64,000 nt of DNA. It comes from Polytrichum commune (Eukaryota; Streptophyta; Polytrichopsida; Polytrichales; Polytrichaceae). The translations under genes were made by a program, and so were the position numbers. Below, piece after piece: positions 42,101-53,936 of the stretch (within the stretch, counting starts at the first letter, position 1; each line of letters begins with the position of its first letter). Under the pieces are notes generated by a model. The model saw only the letters and a list, made by a program, of their open reading frames with translations, had not been told where the DNA came from and made no database searches. The stretch spans positions 19,592,001 through 19,656,000 of the forward strand of contig OX485804.1 of the NCBI GenBank assembly GCA_950295325.1, written 5' to 3'.

Positions 42101-45100
42101 ACAAACGAGGAGAACCCCAAACCCCTCTACACACGTATTTTGACCAAGAAATATACGACTTTTGTCTTAAAAACCTAAGTAATAACAAAGCCCCAGGCCC
42201 AGACAAAATACCCAATTCAATTCTAAAAAACATGCCTCCACGCTTCCATAAATTACTCTTCTTATTTTTTAAACATTATTATAAACAAAAACAAATCCCT
42301 GCATCATGGAAAACCAGTCTAACAGTTTTACTATACAAAAAAGGTAACCAATCACAACTAACAAACTATAGACCTATTACACTAGCTAACACCATATATA
42401 AATTCTACACGAGTACATTAACTTCTATCCTATCAGCGTATGGAGAAAAATACCAAATATTACACGATAGTCAAGAAGGGTTTAGAGCAGAGAGAAGCAC
42501 TTCTAGGCAAATCCAATTATTAATCGCAGCGCTTGAAGACGCAAGACTCACGAACCAAGATATATATATTCTTTACATTGACTTCAAAAACGCCTTTGGC
42601 TCCATTGATCACGCCAGACTTTTAGCCATAATGAAAGATCTGGGATATCCCACTGACTCCATAAATTTCATAGGAAACATATATTCACAATCCTCAACAA
42701 TATTCACTGGTAAAACCTTACCAATCCCCATTCAAAGAGGTACAATACAAGGTGATACCCTTAGCCCATATCTATTTATCATATTCCTAGAACCCCTCCT
42801 CAGATGGCTACAACAAGGGAATAATGGATACACTTTTGGTACATCTAAAATTACAATCTCATCAGCAGCATATGCAGATGACCTAGCAGCAATCGCCAAT
42901 AAACTAGAGACACTACAAACACAACTCAACAAACTAGACAAATTCTGCGAATGGGCAGGAATGGATCTTGGAATACCCAAATGCGCAATAACTGGATGCC
43001 CAAACAAATCCAAACTTCACCCCACAACCTTTAAAGCCCTAATCCAATCTACCAATATCAACTACAGAAACCAACCTATACCAGTCTTAAACCAACATGA
43101 ACCATACACGTATCTAGGAATAAATCTTGCACCATCACTCAAATGGAAAACACAAATAAATACCACTACAACTAAAGTAATAAAACAGTGTCAAGCCCTT
43201 GTAACATGCCCAGCTACTATGAAACAAAAAATAAACATGGCAGATACAGTCATACGTGCTGGAATAGCATACAGCTTCTACGCAGTGCCATACTCCATAC
43301 CAGCTATCAAAAAACTCGATAAAAAAATCATAGCACTTCACAAAACGATATGCGGAATACCCAAATGCACATCTAACATCGCTACACAACTCCCACACAA
43401 TCTATTCGGAATCGAAGCATTCTCACTACAAAATGCCTATTTAAGATGCATTGGAGAACAACTACAAAACGCACTCAATGATAAAGGTAGAATTGGGAAA
43501 ATATATGTTGGTCTACTTCAATTCATACTCGCCAAATATGGGGGCTCTAAGGAAATCACCCGCATTAAATACCACCACTGTGTTAGATCACCCATCACTA
43601 GAACATTATTCTTGCTCAAACATAAAGCCGGAGTCCACCTAAAAAGTACAATAAACAATTTCCTACTAACCCCATCCCCACTTGAAACTGCATGGATGCA
43701 GGAAGCACAAATGCTTCATGGCCTAAATCCCAACACCTCACTTAAATTACTACACAAACTACTTGTACATAATATAATCACACTAGACCAAATTACCATG
43801 CCTAATGGTACCACTCTAATGAACCCGGACGAATTCAAAATCTACCACTCCACTCCTTCTAAACTTATCAAAAGCGCACTTAACATAGCTAATCAATTAT
43901 TTTGCCACCCTCCTGGAAATCAATGCCCCCTACCATGCCAACAACACCATCCACTAAGATCCCTAAAAAATAAATATATAATAAGACACCACAATATCCT
44001 ACCACACCCACCAACTGCCCCCGTACACCCCCCTAACCTCCCCATCCCCCCTCTACCCCCTCCTCCCAACAACATGCTTAAAGACCCCCGACAATTCTCC
44101 ATACACAAAATAATCGATCATAAACAAAAACAATCCAATGACCATAACGGAATAAAAAGAACAGTCACATCGTACTTATGTCAATGGACTACAACAAATA
44201 ACAACACATATAACAAATGGCGAACTCAAAGGGACCTATACCCCTACTGTGAAGCCAACACATGTAATCACAACACAGACCTACTTATTCATTACTACAA
44301 AGAAAGACAACACAAACATTTTTCAAACATAATTAATGCCTACTTCTCCATAGAACAACATAGAGACACAAGATACGTCACACCAACCACAATAATTCCA
44401 CTAGCACATATCTCTATTAATGAATGCAACCCAGAAAACGACATCGAAACAAACTCTGATACCATCCAAACACAATTCGATGTCGCTCACATATACGAAG
44501 ACAATGGCCGACACCTCATTACCATCCCGAAAGCTAGACTAACATGGCTATGGAAACAATACCAATTGGCAAAAAACAACACACACGGTCTAGAACCATC
44601 TACCCAATCGTTCGAAACTGAAATTGTTTGATTATACCAAAGGTACAAATACCGTATCCCAAAAAATGACCCACTCAAACGAGCCCAATATACAATACCA
44701 ACCCAAATATTAGATCTCCTGATTACAACATTCAATATTAACCACTCATATTTTTCATCCCCAGTTACATGCCCCACACAATTCACCCAATTCTACTCAC
44801 CATTCTCGCGAGACATAATATTTGGATCCCTAGGTAAAGCGTTTGACCATAAATGGCAAGGAATCGGTTACGCACACCCTCATAATACAACAGACCTACA
44901 ACAAGCTATTCACTGGGCGCGCATAGCGGCCCAAAATGATCCATATACAATCACTATACTTATATCTCCGGATAGTAATTGGTACCAAAACTCCAACCCA
45001 CACACAGGTCCATTCCCAGACACACACGTCATTGCCCATTTCGCCGCTGATACGATCACGTATGAGGAACCCACAATACCCTCTGAGCTCAATACCACAA

Positions 45101-46845
45101 GAAAAGAACCATCTACCATACAAATATTTTGTATCCATCACCAAAACAATAACATAGGCACCTACGAACAAATGAAATTAATAAGCGACACAGCAAATAA
45201 CCTCCAAATACTACAAAGTCACACACAAACTGCACCACCCACCCCTCTAAACACCACCGTTAACCCTAGTAAAAAATGGGCTAAATCAAACTACCCAAAC
45301 ACACCCCTACACAATAATATCCCCACCCCACAACTTCCAAACTACCAAACTAACTTACCGCTAAAATTCCACCCCCAATTTAGCTACTACACGGACGGAT
45401 CCTTTATAAAACCCAAAGAAATTGCCCCTGGGGTATGGAGAAGAGAAAGAGCTGGATACGGTATCTATAGCCCCAAAGGCTTAAATATCGCCAAAAGACT
45501 CCATGGGCATCAAAACATACTACGTGCAGAAATGATGGCTATACACAAAACACTAAGAATCATCAATACAAAATTCCCTAATGAACCCGCATACATATTC
45601 ACAGACAGTCTAAACGTATTATACCTACTCAATACACAAATTAAACACCCCACTCTCCATAATAGTCACCCCGACCAAACCACACTCAACTCCATGGTAA
45701 AAATCCTCCAAGACCGTACACAGCCAATCACACTATACAAAGTCAGAGCACACGTCAACATTGACGGTAATGAAAAAGCGGATAAACTAGCAAAAGCCGG
45801 GTTAGAATTAGAACACAGAATTGCCATCCACCCATACGAACATGCCCACGCCATCCCGTACTATTACCAAAAGGACGTCTGGGCCTCGATGGCAGACGTC
45901 CCAGACAAAGGCCCAGTAAGATTCTTAGAAAAACAAATTAAAAAATATGATAGGGAAACCAATATAGCAATCATGGCCACACAAACCCCCAACACGTGTA
46001 AATGGACAGAAAATAGAGACATTGACAAAGAACTCTCCAACGAATTCTGGACAAATCCCTTAATCACAGACAAACAAAAATCATGCCTTATTAAATTCCG
46101 TACAGGAACATACATGGGTAATGCTAGAAAACAAATGTTCTTCGGTCACCAGAGGTACCCCTCTATCACATGCCCTATATGCAATTCAAACGATCCAGAC
46201 ACTTGGCTACATGTTCTACTGAAATGCAACCAACAACATATACACTCACTACGAATTAAAAGACATAACAAAGCAGTTGGAGAAATTAAGAAGCTTCTAA
46301 TCTCGTCCGAAAAATCCCGATGTTTTACTCTCATGAATGCCGGTACCTTCAATAATAACCCCCAAGAAAATACAGTCCCCAATTGGCTACTCCCCTGTAC
46401 ATGTAACACACAAAGATGTCATTGCAACGCAAGATTTCGACCTGATATACTCTGCGTTAAAGGATTACCATATCAAAATGACCCTCCCATTGACATTGAC
46501 CCTAACCTCACCATACAATTTATTGAATTCACATATTGTAACGACAGATTTTCCCCAGAAACAATAGAAGCAAAAAACAACAAATACAAACCTTTGATTG
46601 ATAGTATTACTTCCAGAGGATGGAAAATCGAACCACTTATTGTCATCACAGCTGGGGCCCGAGCTACGGCCCACATCCCATCTATGAAAATACTAGAAGA
46701 AAATCTCAAAATACCCCTGGTTACCATCAAAAATACCTTTAAAAACATTAATACCATTGCAATACAATATGCCATGTCCATCCTCCTCCATAAGAGGAGA
46801 ATTGAAAACCACCAACCGCTCCCCCAAAACTTAGACCCTCCATAA
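39140..46845 (+). pseudogene. Retrotransposon polyprotein: 2A, APE, RT, RNase H, REL (three lesions)
   Basis: The N-terminal 235 residues end in CGDIEPNPG, with Pro236 after the 2A-like skip point. APE domain: NIITWNASSL, IIHIQETKL, GKGGLLTLI, HMYMP, then DFNRD at 40,963, LIDGFYI and SDHYPVVLH. RT domain: APGPDKIPNSIL, YRPITLANTIYK, QEGFRAERST, YIDFKNAFGSIDH, QGDTLSPYLF and the YADD catalytic motif (about 42,873). RNase H: YTDGS (about 45,389), RAEMMAI, FTDSLNVLY and NEKADKLA, giving the D-E-D-D set. C-terminus: CPIC..H..C finger (about 46,170), RPDILCV, FIEFTY and KNNKYKPLI, which match a restriction-like endonuclease. Lesions: a one-base loss near 40,958 shifts the frame inside the APE GDFN motif, TAG at 41,575, and TGA at 44,629. 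Otherwise about 2,560 codons stay open, so the copy is recently inactivated. Confidence 0.82.
39821..39847 (+). other. 2A-like ribosome-skipping motif
   Basis: The codons read GDIEPNPGP, preceded by LELLKC. This fits the D-V/I-E-x-N-P-G-P consensus of 2A peptides, which separate two products by skipping the Gly-Pro bond. Similar motifs are known at the N-terminus of several non-LTR retrotransposons. Here it would free a 235-residue leader protein from the enzymatic part. Activity is inferred from the motif only. Confidence 0.8.
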
Positions 46846-46954
46846 AACCCACCCAAAAATATATATATATATATAATATTTAGTATCTATTTACAGCTCA
46901 GAATGAGGGATTGGTGCCGGTTGGTTGGTACAAATTCCTGCTTTTTACTCACTT

Positions 46955-47062
46955 GCAGCACCAAGTCATGCGTTACATTTTAGACGATCATACGGACTCG
47001 ACTGAAATCGAACCCGGAACGTCTTAACTCAAACATCCTCCCACAACCAACCGAGGAATCAT
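46955..47062 (-). repeat. tRNA-like / SINE-like fragment
   Basis: On the minus strand a B-box-like GGGTTCGATTTC (about 46,998-47,009) follows a weak A-box-like GGTTGTGGGAGG about 35 nt upstream. The segment is closed by an inverted 10-bp pair, CCAAGTCATG at 46,962 and CATGACTTGG near 47,049. It could be a tRNA-derived SINE head or chance. It does not fold into a clean tRNA by eye, so I do not call a tRNA gene. Confidence 0.35.
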
Positions 47063-48840
47063 GACTTGGCGTTCACTCTCATAACAAAAACACTAATTAT
47101 ACCTAAAAGGCATGCACCGCCGTGGGCCATGATCGGCCCACGTTATTTGTTTCTCGGTTACTATAGTGTCCATCCTCGAAAGAGGAGAGTAGTTTTGTCC
47201 CAGCTTCCCCATGTCCTGTGGGCATCGGGTTGTTGGCATTACGAACGGACACTCCATTCACGCCGGCCCCTAAAAGGGACCGGAGTTTCTATCTATCTGA
47301 GCAAAAGTATTCACCCAAACTGGCATAATAAGTTGGACAACCATGTGCCCCTCATAGCCACACAAATATGGGTAGGGATTGGTGAATGGACATCACATGT
47401 TCATAATAATCTAGTATTGATGTCTCAATCAACAAACTCTCTAGCAATAATGCACAAAAAGAAGAAGAAAAAAGAAAAAAAACAACAACAACAATAGAAT
47501 GTGGCATTGCCACGGGAGGCTCTATCCTTAAAAAAAAATTAAGTATTTTTTTACTAGCTTAATGAAAGTATTTTGGAGATTTCACTGAACTTCCATTGGT
47601 TTTAGGGAACCTTATCCATTAAGTTCTCACATGCATACCCTGGGCCCTATTACCACTCAAAGGTAGCCTTCACAAGGGAGTGCTATCATGTGAGTGGTGA
47701 GGTTGGCAAAATATTTGGAGATACACCCACTAGTATCCTATAACTATGGTATTTTGGCATAGATGGTAAGATCTTTGTTTAAATAATATGAGTGGGAAGT
47801 TAACACAAAGTGCAATCTACCTGATGAATGCCTTGCTTTACTTACAAATTCAACAAGCGCAAACTTGGCATGAGGGTTTGGAAATGATTTTAACATTGTC
47901 GTTAGATACAACATTCAACTTCTTTAAAGAATAAATGCAAGCACATGCCAAGTATCGAGCATACTTAGATTATATTTCTACAATTCATGTTGGTTTGGTA
48001 AATCAATTAATGGGGGCATTGCAAAAAAATAGAACTAAAGTTTTTGGGCATAGATTGAAGTACAACGGGAAATTACTCACACATATCAATGTCCGCAAAG
48101 TAATGAGTACACTTAATGTAGAACCATGCATAGAATCTCTGTAAATACCCCTATTGTCTTCATTTCCTCCTCTTATTCTTTCTCACTAGCATGCTCAATA
48201 CACTCCTCCACCTCGACATCTACGTACAAATGGCATGACATGATGATCGTAACCCAATGACCTACTACGATGTAATGGTGTTGTGAGGCCAAATCCACCA
48301 CCCTTAAGCGTCCTAGTCCGGGTGATGACTTTGAGAATCACATTTATCTATTACAACATTGAACCATGTGCAAGGTAATTTTCATGTTCAAATGAACATG
48401 TATTGTCTCACTCATTGTGCTTTATTAATGTTGGCCTCTTGGCTTGTGCTAGAGTTGGCTTTCTCAAGAGTCCAACCCGCGGCTTTAGCCGCACATGCTC
48501 TTACGGACATTCCCCTCACTCTTTTGATCTTCACCCCATTTATCTTGCCATTGCAAGAGTCCTTCACATTCTCCATTAATAATGCAAGTAAGTTATTTTG
48601 AACGATAGGTGCAAGTGTTGAAAAACACTTTACTCTATAGTCAATGTTACATTCAATCACATGAGACTTCCACACGCCTTGCCTATCCTATCGGGCTTAA
48701 CACTTGCCTAATAACTATTTTAGTCTACGATTGGTCTAACACCCTATTGGGTAGTTTAGTGGCACCCTCCACACAATCTTAGCCTTAGCTTGCTAATCCT
48801 ACCAACTGTCTAATTAGCCATGGGTACAACTCCCGCCTAG
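47063..48840. other. No supported gene
   Basis: A 143-codon open frame at 47,066-47,497 ends in a Lys/Gln homopolymer and has no recognisable domain. The rest is intergenic with AT-rich spacers. Confidence 0.4.
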
Positions 48841-48867
48841 TTGCCGGCAGCCCCTTGATAGCCTCGG

Positions 48868-49200
48868 ATGCCACAGCTTAATACTTCCCAATCCAGCAGT
48901 CTCGGCTGCCACAGCTTAAAACTCTCCAAGGCCAGCAGTCTCGGCTGCCACAGCTCAACACTTACCCAGTCCAGCAGTCTCGGCTGCCACGGCTCAATAC
49001 TTACCCAGTCCAGCAGTCTCGGCTGCCACAGCTCAATACTTAACCAGTCCAGCAGTCTCGGCTGCCATAGCTTAAAACTCTCCAAGGCCAGCAGTCTCGG
49101 CTGCCACAGCTCAATACTTACCCAGTCTAGCAGTCTCGACTGCCACAGCTCAATACTTAACCAGTCCAGCAGTCTCGGCTGCCACAACTTAATACTTCCT
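48868..49200. repeat. Minisatellite, 39-bp unit, about 8.5 copies
   Basis: The unit contains CAGCAGTCTCGGCTGCCACA followed by CTCAATACTTA or CTTAAAACTCT, with variants alternating in a higher-order pattern. Because 39 is a multiple of 3, open frames run through it on both strands, which explains the repetitive short ORFs; I do not regard them as genes. Confidence 0.85.
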
Positions 49201-49209
49201 AAGGTCCTA

Positions 49210-49271
49210 GTGACTATATGTTAAGTCTATCTACTAGTTACCCTTAATGCAACCCTTCTCATTCACTAATC

Positions 49272-49302
<31 letters not shown>

Positions 49303-49930
49303 GCTTCTAAGTCATGAGCTAATCTAACACACTACTTTAACTAACTACCACCTAATCACTACATGCAAACTTAAGCTCTAGAGCTCCCTCACTTGGGAGG
49401 CCTTGAGAGAGAGAGCCTAACTAATTAACTTCACTAAAACTAATGTCACACACACGTGGCTCAAGCTCTTAAGAGCTTGCTCCCTTGAGAGCGCTTGATG
49501 GAGAGAGAGGAAAATGAGAGAGAAACCACCTTAAGTAGCAAAGAGGGAGAGAGGGAGAGAGAGGTGAGGATAGGGTGAGAGGATTAGCACCTCCAATCAC
49601 AATCCCTTAACCTTCACCTTCAAAGTAGGGACTAATCCCCTTCCACCAAGCTTCCTTCTTCCTAAACTACCAAGGTGGATCCAAAAGTGGGCATTTAACC
49701 CGCGGAGCTCACCTTGCTCCACCTTACCCCCTACTCACAATATCAAGGCATACTCTTATTGAATTCAACTTTGAAATAATCACACAACACATTCTAAAGC
49801 CTAAACTTAAATCCACACCACACTTCACTCTTTTTATGTTTTGTGAATAATCATAACACCTCAAAGTCAAACTAAAATTGGTTTCGAAGAGTTAATCACC
49901 ACATGTGGGCACCATTTTGGGCTCACATAA
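49210..49930 (+). other. Simple-sequence-rich stretch ending at a possible LTR/PBS junction
   Basis: Holds a poly-T run (about 49,278-49,302) and GA-rich microsatellite patches (about 49,400-49,570). At 49,924-49,950, GGGCTCACA is followed by TAAT and TGGCGACCATCGGGG. This resembles the end of an LTR (CA) followed by a tRNA primer-binding site of plant gypsy elements. The upstream LTR boundary could not be placed. Confidence 0.35.
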
Positions 49931-49997
49931 TTGGCGACCATCGGGGGGGTGAATCCAAAATCGTTTGCTTCGAAGGTAAATGCCGAATTCACGCCCG

Positions 49998-51097
49998 ATA
50001 TTACTTACAACGACTTCCCGAGGTCCGCGTAGGGAAGAGTTGCCCGTTTAAAGTTTCCAATTGAAGTGAATTGTTTGGAAACACCTCGTTTACGAGGTAA
50101 GGGCCTAGCCATACCGCATCAAACTTTGCGGGAAATTCGAGTTTTCTTGCATCTTGGATCATGACCATCATACCCGGTTGGAGTGCTCGTTTCTTGTTTC
50201 GTTTGTCGAAGATGCGCTTCCGTTGGCGTTGGATCGCCTCGATATGTTGGGCCGCCATTCGTCTTCGCTCGTCGAGCGCCTCCAAGTCCATAAGTCGACT
50301 CCTCAAAGATTTTTCGTAGGTGAGTCGCGTATCCACGGCAACTCGAAGTGATTCGACTTCATATTCGATCGGAAGAGTAGCCTCTAACCCGTAAACCAAC
50401 GAAAATGGAGTCGCGTGCGTGGTGACCTTATAGGTCGTGCGATATGCCCAAAGTGCCACCGTTAGTTTTGTATCCCAATCGCGCTTTGAATCTAGGACCA
50501 TCTTGCGTAGGATACTTACCAAAATACCGTTAACCCTCTCCGTTTGTTCATTTGTTTGGGGGTGATAAGGGGTGGTCTTCCGGTGATCGATTCGAAACCT
50601 CTCGGTCATTTCCTGAACCAAGTCGTTCAAAAAATGTGTACCTCGATCGCTTACTAGAATTTTTGGCACCCCGAACCGGGAGATTATGTTTTCGTACATA
50701 AATGTTGCCGCGTGTTCCGCCGTATCGGTCTTTACTGCTTTGGCCTCCGCCCATTTGGTAAGATATTCGGTTGCGATCACAATATACTTCATTCCTTTCG
50801 AGGAGTGGGGGTGGACCTCGCCCACGTAGTCGATGCCCCATTTTTCGAAAGGAATTAGTGGCAACGACACATGTAGCGGCATCTCGATTCGGAGATCGTT
50901 CCGGACATACCGTTGATAAGCGTCGTATTTGCTCACATAGTCGCATGTATCCTTAAATAAAGTGGGCCAAAAGTAACCCGCCCTAAGGATCTTTTGGCTG
51001 GTGAGTTGACCCAAGAAGTGCCTGCCGCACACGCTATCGTGGCATGCAATTAGAATGTCATTAATCTCCGTTTCGGACACGCATCTTCTTAGTAACC
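49998..51097 (-). pseudogene. Ty3/gypsy integrase (3' part of a split pol)
   Basis: Encodes the integrase end of a gypsy polyprotein. Visible are the zinc-finger region (CHDSVCGRHFLG), the catalytic core (WGIDYVGE, ILVSDRGTHF, TPYHPQTNEQTERVNG), the GYGLEATLPIE-type region and a C-terminus ending NGQLFPTRTSGSRCK. In the HHCC finger both expected cysteines of the CDACQR motif are Tyr (codons at 50,925-50,927 and 50,916-50,918), so the finger should not bind zinc. The reading frame runs directly up to the target duplication at 51,093 (LLRRCVSE) and continues on the other side of the inserted LTR at 53,937. Confidence 0.85.
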
Positions 51098-53936
51098 TGT
51101 GAACCCTTTGAGTGGTCCACCACTCTGCGGGATCACTTTTAGTTAGAATGTTAGCATTAAAAGTTAGAATTGATAGGGAATTTAGGGAAAATTAGTTCAT
51201 TTAGCATTTAGCCTAGAAGAAGGAAGGTCAAAATGAAACTAAGTAGTGCTAGAAGATAGCAAAGTAGAAAAAATATGCTAGCTAGTAAAAACAACTAGCT
51301 AAGCAAATATTAGTAGATGCTAGCTATTAAGCAAATGTTAGTAAATGCTAGCTAAGCAAGTGTTAGTTTATTAGTTAGTGTGAGGCACACAAGACTATTA
51401 GAGGTGGTTTAGGTAAGAAGATAAAATCGGCTTGAAGACTTTTGAAGACAAAAAAGAAAGAGAGCAAGGGGGCTACTTGCCCACTTGCCCCCTTGCCAAC
51501 TCGATGGCGGAAAAATTAGAAAGATTTCTAAAGGTTTTCTGTCGGAGCCACCTCGGCGAGAGGGTGGCAACCTCAACCGGGAAAACCCCCGAGCCAAAAT
51601 TTCGGGAAAGGGTTTGAAAAATGGATCCAGTGGAGGAGGGGTCCAACCCTTTTGTGAGAGGGTTTAAAAACCCCTCCTTCCACCTTGTAGCTCTTTCTCT
51701 TTCTCTAGTTTTTGGGCGAAGCCCTGCTTCAATGTAGTTAGGAAAAAATCCTTTAGCATGTATTCTCAATGGTCTAAAAGAAAGGCTTGAGAACCTCCTC
51801 TACTCTCTCTCTCCTAGTTAGGTTGTGTGTTTATTAACACACCAACAAAATTATTCCTTCTTTTGTAGAGGTAGGTTGGATGGTAGAGTTTTGAGTAGAG
51901 GCATTATAGACCTCATCTGCCAATGCCCTGAAGGCTTAGTTCAAAAGCTAGAACAAGATACTTATCATTTTTCTCTTAGAGAGATTTCATATAGCTATCC
52001 ATAGCCGTTTCCCATTTGTGATTTGGTTGAGATGACAATTAGTTATGGATTTTCAAAGATGGAGTAGAAAAACTGGGTGGTCTTGTGGGTAGCGGCTGCT
52101 GGATCAGACCTGCGAGCCCAATAGGAATTTTAATTCCAAGAAATTATATTTTTCCCAAGTAGAACTTTTGTGTAGCTTTCCAAAATGGCTTAGAACATTT
52201 GATTTGAGCATGATTTGAATTAGATATGAATTGTGCAAGATGGGACACATAGTTTGAGAACTTTTGGTTGACTGCTGCATTACAGAGGACCTGCTGGGTT
52301 CACTTCGGCTTACCTTTCTAATCACATATTTTTATCAAATACATATTTTTAATATCTCTCCAGGGTCATATAGAACGTTTGATTTGACTAAGATTTGAAT
52401 TAGATATGAATTGTTGAAGGCGAGATACATAGTTTAAGCCTTCTTGATTGACTGCTGTGTTACAAGGAGTCCGCTGAATTTCTATTAGCTTAACCTGCTG
52501 ATGTCATAATTTTTCTAGTTAGAGCTTGTTCATAGCTTTCCAATGGTATAAGGAAAGCCTAGATCCAAGTAGTAAGGAATGTGCTATGAATTTTTGAAGT
52601 TAGAAGGTAGATAGGTGGGTTGGAAGGGTCGGTTGAATCGACCTCACACTTCCAACCCTCATAACTTTTGCATTTCTTATCCGATTAGAGTGATTTTTAG
52701 ATCATTGGAAAGATAATTTGGTGCACTAAGTATAAATATTATGCTTAGGATTAAATTACAGGGCAGAATAACACTTTATATTTTAATTGTTAACTAAGGT
52801 ACGCTTACTACCAAACTAGTTACAAAGAAGGAGGCAAGGTCGACGCTCGGAAAGTGGAGCAAGGAAGGAGGTAGCGGCTCGGCCTACATCAAGCCCAAAT
52901 CAACCGAGGAGAATTGAGGTAAATTTACTAACGCTAGCCTTCCATTTAGAATTGGAGGGAGCACGGCTAAGGTACGCATCTCTAAACCTACTCACCTATC
53001 TCGTAAGGTCAAGTGGCTTGACCACTTGACCACCAAGGGAGTACCCAATTCCATTGTTTTCGGGAGCCCTTGGTATGTTTCGTGGTAGTAGCTTCATTTA
53101 TTAGCAAGTTTCGTGTGTGGTAAGTCGGATTAATCACCGACACGACCACTCTGAATGTTGTTGGTGGAAAGGTGGGGTTAATGACCCGCGAATCCACTAT
53201 TATGTTGTTGGCCCCATAGATTGGGAGTAATGGCCCCAATTTATGAAGATTGCGCAACAGGTTGAACCTACAGGTCGCCCGTCACCCTGGTCCCATTGAG
53301 TTGCATTTCGTGGTCTATCCAGTGTAAACACATTTAACAATCAAAACATACAAAATAAATCGTAAACCCTTATTGGCAAGAGACCCGAGGTAAGGGGTGA
53401 TGCCTAATATGTTAATGTAGTAAGTTAGGACGTGCAAACAAAAGTAAGTAATTAAGAAGGAATTTGTGTGAAGGGTGGGACTTAGGCCAAGTTCCCCCGC
53501 TTAGAAAACTAAATAGAACTAAATAAAGAAATATGAAGAATTGAATGGTCCATCAAATTGTCGTTATTCCGTTCGTCGAGTTAGGGTGGTATGAGTCACA
53601 CCCGGTTGGGTGTATCAGAACCATCCCAATTCACAAATTAGGATTGCCTTGGTTTCAAGGCTGGTGCGTCTGCGCGTAGAATAGGTTGTAGGTTAAAGTT
53701 AGAACTAGATATGAAATTGGTTAGTGGAGTTTAAAGCCACACTAGTAAAAAACTAAGGCCTAACCTCCGGAGGTACTACGACGCATATTTAATCTCCCTT
53801 AAAAATCTAACTACTCACGTTATACACCTATCATCCGGGTTCGGCTTGAGCGCCTGCGAATGCAGGCCACCTTCACCGAAGGGCTTGTGTGATACTTTTA
53901 GGCTCCCTCGAAAGGGGGTGGCCCAAAAGTACCACA
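51098..53936 (+). mobile_element. Solo LTR, 2,839 bp, inserted in gypsy pol (TSD TAACC)
   Basis: Begins TGTGAACCC and ends GTACCACA, the TG..CA ends of LTRs. It is flanked by the 5-bp direct repeat TAACC (51,093-51,097 and 53,937-53,941). Removing it rejoins the RNase H and integrase frames of the host gypsy at a Gly-Leu-Leu-Arg stretch, which independently supports the boundaries. A TATA-like TTTAAAAACCCC near 51,663 suggests transcription to the right. No internal retroelement region accompanies it, so it is a solo LTR. A second copy lies inverted at 54,989. Confidence 0.82.

Larger units (their letters stand above)
39032..46880 (+). mobile_element. Dual-endonuclease non-LTR retrotransposon (Dualen/RandI-like)
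   Basis: The element is marked by an abrupt change to an A- and C-rich, G-poor plus strand and ends in an (AT)n run (about 46,857-46,875). It encodes one long reading frame with, in order, a 2A-like peptide, an APE endonuclease, a reverse transcriptase, RNase H, and a CCHC finger with a restriction-like endonuclease. Having both endonuclease types defines the Dualen/RandI clade described in green algae. The exact 5' end is uncertain, somewhere between 39,030 and 39,139. No LTRs or inverted ends were found. Confidence 0.8.

Noticed and set aside
46955-47062. Functional tRNA gene on the minus strand
   Set aside because: B-box present but no clean cloverleaf or acceptor stem; kept only as a tRNA-like repeat.
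47066-47497. 143-codon open frame after the LINE
   Set aside because: Ends in Lys/Gln homopolymers, has no recognisable domain, and begins inside the tRNA-like fragment.
48837-49224. Opposing ~117-codon repeat proteins
   Set aside because: Products of the 39-bp minisatellite, whose period is a multiple of three.
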